A stretch of DNA of 34,961 bases from positions 1-34,961 of IMG/VR virus record IMGVR_UViG_3300023118_000236; one strand, given 5' to 3'. Origin of the DNA: a virus. Below are positions 31,700 through 34,961 of this stretch, piece after piece. The position numbers were made by a program, and so were the translations under genes. Each line of letters begins with the position of its first letter. The stretch's first letter is position 1. A model generated the notes under the pieces. That model was given only the letters and a program-made list of their open reading frames with translations, was not told the DNA's origin and searched no databases.

Positions 31700-33655
31700 T
31701 TATAATGCTTGTCTCCAATCAAAGCCCCCGGTGCTTTCAGGCACGTGGCCAGTCAATACCTTTTGCGCTTTGTGGCTTACTTCTTTAATGGTTACACCCG
31801 CTTGTAATAGGCTGTTAGCGTCGATATTTGCCCGTTGTAGTATCTCATCGTAAGCGTTCATGCTATCGGCTACGTGTTGGTTAATTTGCTTTTTAAAGTC
31901 CTTTAAAACATTAAAGCGGTGCATGTCACCTTCTTTAAAATCAGCCAGTGCCGAAGGCATTTTTTGCACTTCGCCCGCAACAAACCGTAATCCTTTACCA
32001 TCGCTTACAAGCACTTGACTCATATCGTAAGGATCATAGGTTATTTCAATTTTCTTGTTTACATTTTCGATGTACAAGTCATTTGATATGTCGTAAGTGA
32101 GGCGTTTGCGGTTGATTTCAACCTGTATGCCTGCTGCGGTAATTCTGTTGGCATGTGGGTGTTTGATGCCAAATAATTGCAGTCGTTTTTCGGTACTGAT
32201 AGCACGTTTTTTGGCAAAATTCGACTCGTTAAAGGCTTTTAACCACTCATTTTGGCGAGTTAAACCCGTTGCCGGGTTAACGGTTTGGCGCATGTTTTCA
32301 ATGAATTGTGCGATATATTGAGGGGCTTGCTCCTTAGTTGGGAAGTCTTTTCTTGCCATTTGGACCGCATCAGGGTTTCTTTTCTCTTTAGCGGTGATGT
32401 TAAATCCCGAATAATTGGGGAATAATTTGAGTTGTTGATGCCAAACTACGCCAAAGCTCCTCTCAATATATTTAGCCTGGGCTACTTTGATAGTGGCCGG
32501 GGTAAAGTGTGCCTGATCTTTAAAGAATGTAGCAAGCTCGCCCTCTTTTTTCGGGTCAATAGCCCAATTATCCGTTTGTATCTGATGCCACAAGTAGTTA
32601 CCACCTGTCATTTCCTTTACATGGTTAATTGCGTTGCGGTAAGCGGCTTTTATTAGCTCAATAGTATTCGTTTCACCTACAGCATAGCCTAAAATGTAAT
32701 CATTAAAGGCATCTGCTACCACGTATAGAGTAGGGCGGTAGTAATCGTTAGTGCTTTTGCCGTTTTTGAGTGTTTCTCGAAAATAAAGGTCAATTACGTT
32801 ATCATCAGAATTAATGAGCATCAATGGTGATGATGGCCTTTCCCTCTGTGAGCGTTTGCTAAACTGGTTATAGTTGATAGCTGCACCATCCCGGCTAAGG
32901 GTAGTTACAATGGCCTTTTTCTTACGCCAATACCCCACTGTTTGGGGGGTAATTGCAGCATAATTATTCTTTAAAGCCCATTTGTTATAATACTGGGCGA
33001 TTATAGTATCATCGTGCTTTTTATCATTGGCTATCATCTTAACCAATACCGCCTCTGCAACGCCGTCTTTAACTTTTTTACTGTTATTATTGCCGAAACG
33101 CCAAGCCTCTATCATGCAGGGGTATCCCTCCTGTTTATAGTCTTTTAGTTTATCCTTTAGCCTCCGCTCGTTAATGGGTAATGCAACGTCATTAGCCCTA
33201 ATCAAATCACCCGCTAACTCCCAAAATGCAGCGATACTTATGTTTAAAGACTGTTTTAAAGCTCTTTTATCAGTTGTGAAATGGTTTATTGCATTTAACC
33301 AAGTAGCTGCTTTAGTGTATTTATCTACATACTCTTCCGGTAGTCCGAGGGTAGAATTTGGTAACACATATTTATTGTACCAGTCAGAAGCAACATAATC
33401 CCAGTTGATTTTCACATAGTCAACCAGTGGTTGCTTTGCAATGTATTCGTAGGGCTTGCCGAATTTTTGCAGTATCCCGGCTTTTCTGTCTGCGGGTAAG
33501 GTTTCATACTCTATCAACACCTCACGACCATTGCCGCCACGTCCTATGATCGTGATACGGTTACGCTTCTTGTCAGATTTGTATGTTTCTATGCCAAAGC
33601 ATTCAACATACTCATCGTATTCAAGGCATAATATGTTTTTGTTATGGTACTTCAT
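31700..33655 (-). CDS. MuA-like DDE transposase
   Basis: A 651-residue transposase that inserts phage DNA into the host chromosome and replicates it by transposition. The RNase H-fold catalytic core has candidate acids Asp284 (LINSDDNVID), Asp362 (IQTDNWAI) and Glu398 (AKYIERSFG). N-terminal DNA-binding modules precede it (to about 260), and a C-terminal MuA-type beta-barrel (LTYDISNDLYIENVNKKIEI) and a helical tail that should contact the MuB ATPase follow. Length matches the MuA family. It is the second gene of the early operon, after the Cro/Ner-like regulator. An odd early start is excluded by the hairpin just upstream. Confidence 0.96.
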   Translation of the reverse strand: MKYHNKNILCLEYDEYVECFGIETYKSDKKRNRITIIGRGGNGREVLIEYETLPADRKAGILQKFGKPYEYIAKQPLVDYVKINWDYVASDWYNKYVLPNSTLGLPEEYVDKYTKAATWLNAINHFTTDKRALKQSLNISIAAFWELAGDLIRANDVALPINERRLKDKLKDYKQEGYPCMIEAWRFGNNNSKKVKDGVAEAVLVKMIANDKKHDDTIIAQYYNKWALKNNYAAITPQTVGYWRKKKAIVTTLSRDGAAINYNQFSKRSQRERPSSPLMLINSDDNVIDLYFRETLKNGKSTNDYYRPTLYVVADAFNDYILGYAVGETNTIELIKAAYRNAINHVKEMTGGNYLWHQIQTDNWAIDPKKEGELATFFKDQAHFTPATIKVAQAKYIERSFGVVWHQQLKLFPNYSGFNITAKEKRNPDAVQMARKDFPTKEQAPQYIAQFIENMRQTVNPATGLTRQNEWLKAFNESNFAKKRAISTEKRLQLFGIKHPHANRITAAGIQVEINRKRLTYDISNDLYIENVNKKIEITYDPYDMSQVLVSDGKGLRFVAGEVQKMPSALADFKEGDMHRFNVLKDFKKQINQHVADSMNAYDEILQRANIDANSLLQAGVTIKEVSHKAQKVLTGHVPESTGGFDWRQAL

Positions 33656-33675
33656 AGTTAATTTGGGTGCTCCCC

Positions 33676-33694
33676 CTCCGGCCTCGAACCGGAG
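33676..33694 (-). other. CCGG hairpin, copy A
   Basis: CTCCGG (33676-33681) and CCGGAG (33689-33694) pair around the loop CCTCGAA, 21 bp upstream of the transposase ATG. The sequence is almost the same as copy B, with T-A pair in place of C-G. The T-arm-like appearance of the loop is discussed under rejected items. Confidence 0.65.
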
Positions 33695-33712
33695 TGATTG
33701 CCTATAGGGATA

Positions 33713-33973
33713 TTAAAGGTTTATGCGGTTTTTGATTTCTTGAATGAGGAGACTTGAGCCGTATTCCCACATATCATGGGCTATCGCCACCTTTTGGCCT
33801 TTTCCTTTTTCGGCTTTTCGTTTACCTAATCTGACTTTCTTTACTAAGCTGGGCGAGCATTGAACTAATTCAGCAATTACCTCATCAGGGATGTCTATTA
33901 CATCGTTTTTCACATTGATAGCACGATTATTTTCGGTACAAGTGGTTTTATTGTTTTTTTCTTTACTTTGCAT
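33713..33973 (-). CDS. Cro/Ner-like DNA-binding protein (86 aa)
   Basis: First gene of the early operon. Residues about 30-65 (VIDIPDEVIAELVQCSPSLV, then KKVRLGKRKAEKGKGQKV) form a helix-turn-helix-like unit. I chose the ATG at 33973 (MQSKEKNNK) because the longer frame begins at a TTG inside the promoter. In Mu the equivalent place belongs to Ner, which turns down both the repressor and early promoters. The role is inferred from position and fold. Confidence 0.75.
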   Translation of the reverse strand: MQSKEKNNKTTCTENNRAINVKNDVIDIPDEVIAELVQCSPSLVKKVRLGKRKAEKGKGQKVAIAHDMWEYGSSLLIQEIKNRINL

Positions 33974-33991
33974 AGTGTTTCTTTGCGAACA

Positions 33992-34022
33992 CAATTATAC
34001 AGACTATTTTCTGTAAAGCAAA
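33992..34022 (-). promoter_or_regulatory. Early promoter (leftward)
   Basis: On the minus strand TTTG (34019-34022), a 19-nt spacer, then TATAATTG (33992-33999), close to the Bacteroidota TTTG / TAnnTTTG layout. The operator at 33999-34014 lies in the spacer, so a bound repressor should block it. Confidence 0.6.
33999..34014. promoter_or_regulatory. Operator O1
   Basis: ACAGACTATTTTCTGT: palindromic arms ACAGA/TCTGT around a 6-bp centre. Its core differs at one base from O2; centre-to-centre distance is 32 bp, three helical turns. Confidence 0.75.
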
Positions 34023-34029
34023 CAAATAA

Positions 34030-34047
34030 TGCAGATTATTTTCTGCA
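34030..34047. promoter_or_regulatory. Operator O2
   Basis: TGCAGATTATTTTCTGCA: arms TGCAGA/TCTGCA around a 6-bp centre, lying just before the repressor ATG at 34053. A bound repressor here could regulate its own gene. Confidence 0.75.
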
Positions 34048-34052
34048 CATAT

Positions 34053-34961
34053 ATGAGGACAATTGATCGTTTAAAGCTATTTATTGAGTTTAAAGGACTT
34101 AGCTATAACAACTTTGACAAGTTGATAGGGGGGAGTAATGGCTATATAGGTAAGCAGATTAAGAATTTAGCCTCTATTGGTTCAGATGTAATTGAGAAAA
34201 TAATCTCAATATTCCCTGATCTTAACATTATTTGGTTGCTAACTGGTCATGGAGATATGATTATTGACGTAAATACCCCTGTTATTACAGATAATAATGA
34301 TAACCAAATGGGGGTACAGGTTCATATACCCCCTGCCAAAAACGAGAAAAAAATCGGTAAAACTGCCCCCCCAACTGCCCCCGCAACTACCGAATTATTG
34401 AATTTAGAGGTATACCGCACCCCTCAAGTGATCAGTATTGATAGACGTAGTAAAAAAGAGAACATAGTATATGTTCCTATTAAGGCAGCAGCGGGTTATC
34501 TTAATGGTTTTGGAGACCCGACTTATATAGAAACCTTGCCTACATTTAACCTTCCCGGACTTACAGAGGCAACTTACCGGGCGTTTGAAGTGGGAGGCGA
34601 TTCGATGTACCCGACCTTACAAAATAAGGAAATGGTAATTGGTCAGTGGGTTGAAAGATTAGACTTTATACGTGAAGATCGTGTACACATAATTGTAACG
34701 AAAAGTGAGGGAGTGATAGTTAAAAGGCTATTAAACAGGATTGAAAAGTATGGATACATAGTTGCCAAATCTGATGCAGTGAATGACCGTAACCTGTACC
34801 CGAACATACATATATACCCTGATGACATTCTTGAAGTGTGGTACGCTGTGTGGCATGGAGGCTTTGAGTTTAAAGCACCAAGCGACCTGTGGAAGCGTCA
34901 AAATAACTTGGAGGCTGATTTAACCGAAGTGTTACGCAGGTTAAAAGCGGCGGGTATATAA
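34053..34961 (+). CDS. Phage repressor, CI/LexA type with S24 peptidase domain
   Basis: A 302-residue repressor that keeps the prophage silent. The N-terminal domain (RLKLFIEFKGLSYNNFDKLI, about 6-25, and the following helix) is a helix-turn-helix. A Pro/Thr-rich linker leads to the C-terminal self-cleavage domain: probable cleavage at Ala147-Gly148 (KAAAGYLNG), nucleophile Ser184 (GGDSMYPTL), and Lys224 (VIVKRLL). The spacing between these matches LexA closely. I chose ATG 34053 (MRTIDRLKLF) because the upstream ATG at 34029 would place operator O2 inside the gene. It is transcribed rightward, opposite to the early operon. Confidence 0.92.
   Translation: MRTIDRLKLFIEFKGLSYNNFDKLIGGSNGYIGKQIKNLASIGSDVIEKIISIFPDLNIIWLLTGHGDMIIDVNTPVITDNNDNQMGVQVHIPPAKNEKKIGKTAPPTAPATTELLNLEVYRTPQVISIDRRSKKENIVYVPIKAAAGYLNGFGDPTYIETLPTFNLPGLTEATYRAFEVGGDSMYPTLQNKEMVIGQWVERLDFIREDRVHIIVTKSEGVIVKRLLNRIEKYGYIVAKSDAVNDRNLYPNIHIYPDDILEVWYAVWHGGFEFKAPSDLWKRQNNLEADLTEVLRRLKAAGI

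Noticed and set aside
33670-33700. The loop of hairpin A (GGTTCGAGGCC on the minus strand) resembles a tRNA T-arm.
   Set aside because: No D-arm, anticodon arm or acceptor stem can be drawn around it in the 57-bp gap, and copy B changes the T-loop consensus.
1-34961. CRISPR array or rRNA/tRNA genes.
   Set aside because: No regularly spaced repeats of suitable length and no conserved RNA gene segments were seen.

Overview
The window is almost all of a Mu-like transposable phage (prophage) genome from a member of the Bacteroidota. Family resemblances, AT-rich leaders without Shine-Dalgarno sites, and promoter-like boxes of the TAnnTTTG type point to the Sphingobacteriia (Mucilaginibacter/Pedobacter-like). 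That host assignment is an inference from style, not from a search. The window begins on the stop codon of a DNA adenine methylase and finishes on the stop codon of the repressor. The transposon ends and the flanking host DNA are therefore not visible.

Layout, read from the right (the Mu 'left end') to the left. At 34053-34961 (+) lies a LexA/CI-type repressor with an S24 peptidase domain. It faces a small Cro/Ner-like gene (33713-33973, -) across a region with two near-identical operators. Then follow, all on the minus strand, a MuA-like DDE transposase, a MuB-like AAA+ ATPase, a DnaA-domain-IV-like protein, a DUF3164 protein, an HD nucleotidase, a RecA-fold ATPase and several unknown small genes, down to a terminator near 27050. 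A middle block (27020-24368, -) carries a zinc-ribbon protein, a DnaT-like protein, a GemA-like protein, a lipoprotein and a membrane protein, and ends at a terminator at 24344-24361. Next is a 327-bp gene-free stretch holding what looks like an independent non-coding RNA unit, then three small genes (24040-23141) ending at a bidirectional terminator.

The head-packaging module (16895-23126) is on the plus strand: terminase small and large subunits, a DUF1320 connector, a portal / gpF minor head / C-terminal nuclease-like fusion, a gpG-like protein and a tail-completion candidate. It diverges from the minus-strand block that begins with prohead protease/scaffold (16719). That block runs through major capsid, holin, lysozyme, tail tube, tail chaperones with a probable -1 frameshift, tape measure, distal tail protein, an SGNH-hydrolase tail protein, tail tip protein, a tiny lipoprotein and the methylase. 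A 175-bp divergent promoter region at 16720-16894 probably fires both late operons together.

Replication, repression and head genes are thus Mu-like, but tape measure - Dit - tip proteins without sheath or baseplate genes indicate a siphovirus-type tail, as in the Pseudomonas transposable siphophages B3 and D3112. The points most worth a second look are the structured RNA unit at 24100-24301, helically phased TTTAAA repeats at gene junctions, matched divergent late promoters around an inverted repeat, covarying CCGG hairpins in the early operon, the portal-gpF-nuclease fusion, a membrane-segment-bearing capsid protein, and a one-base frameshift in the tape measure gene.
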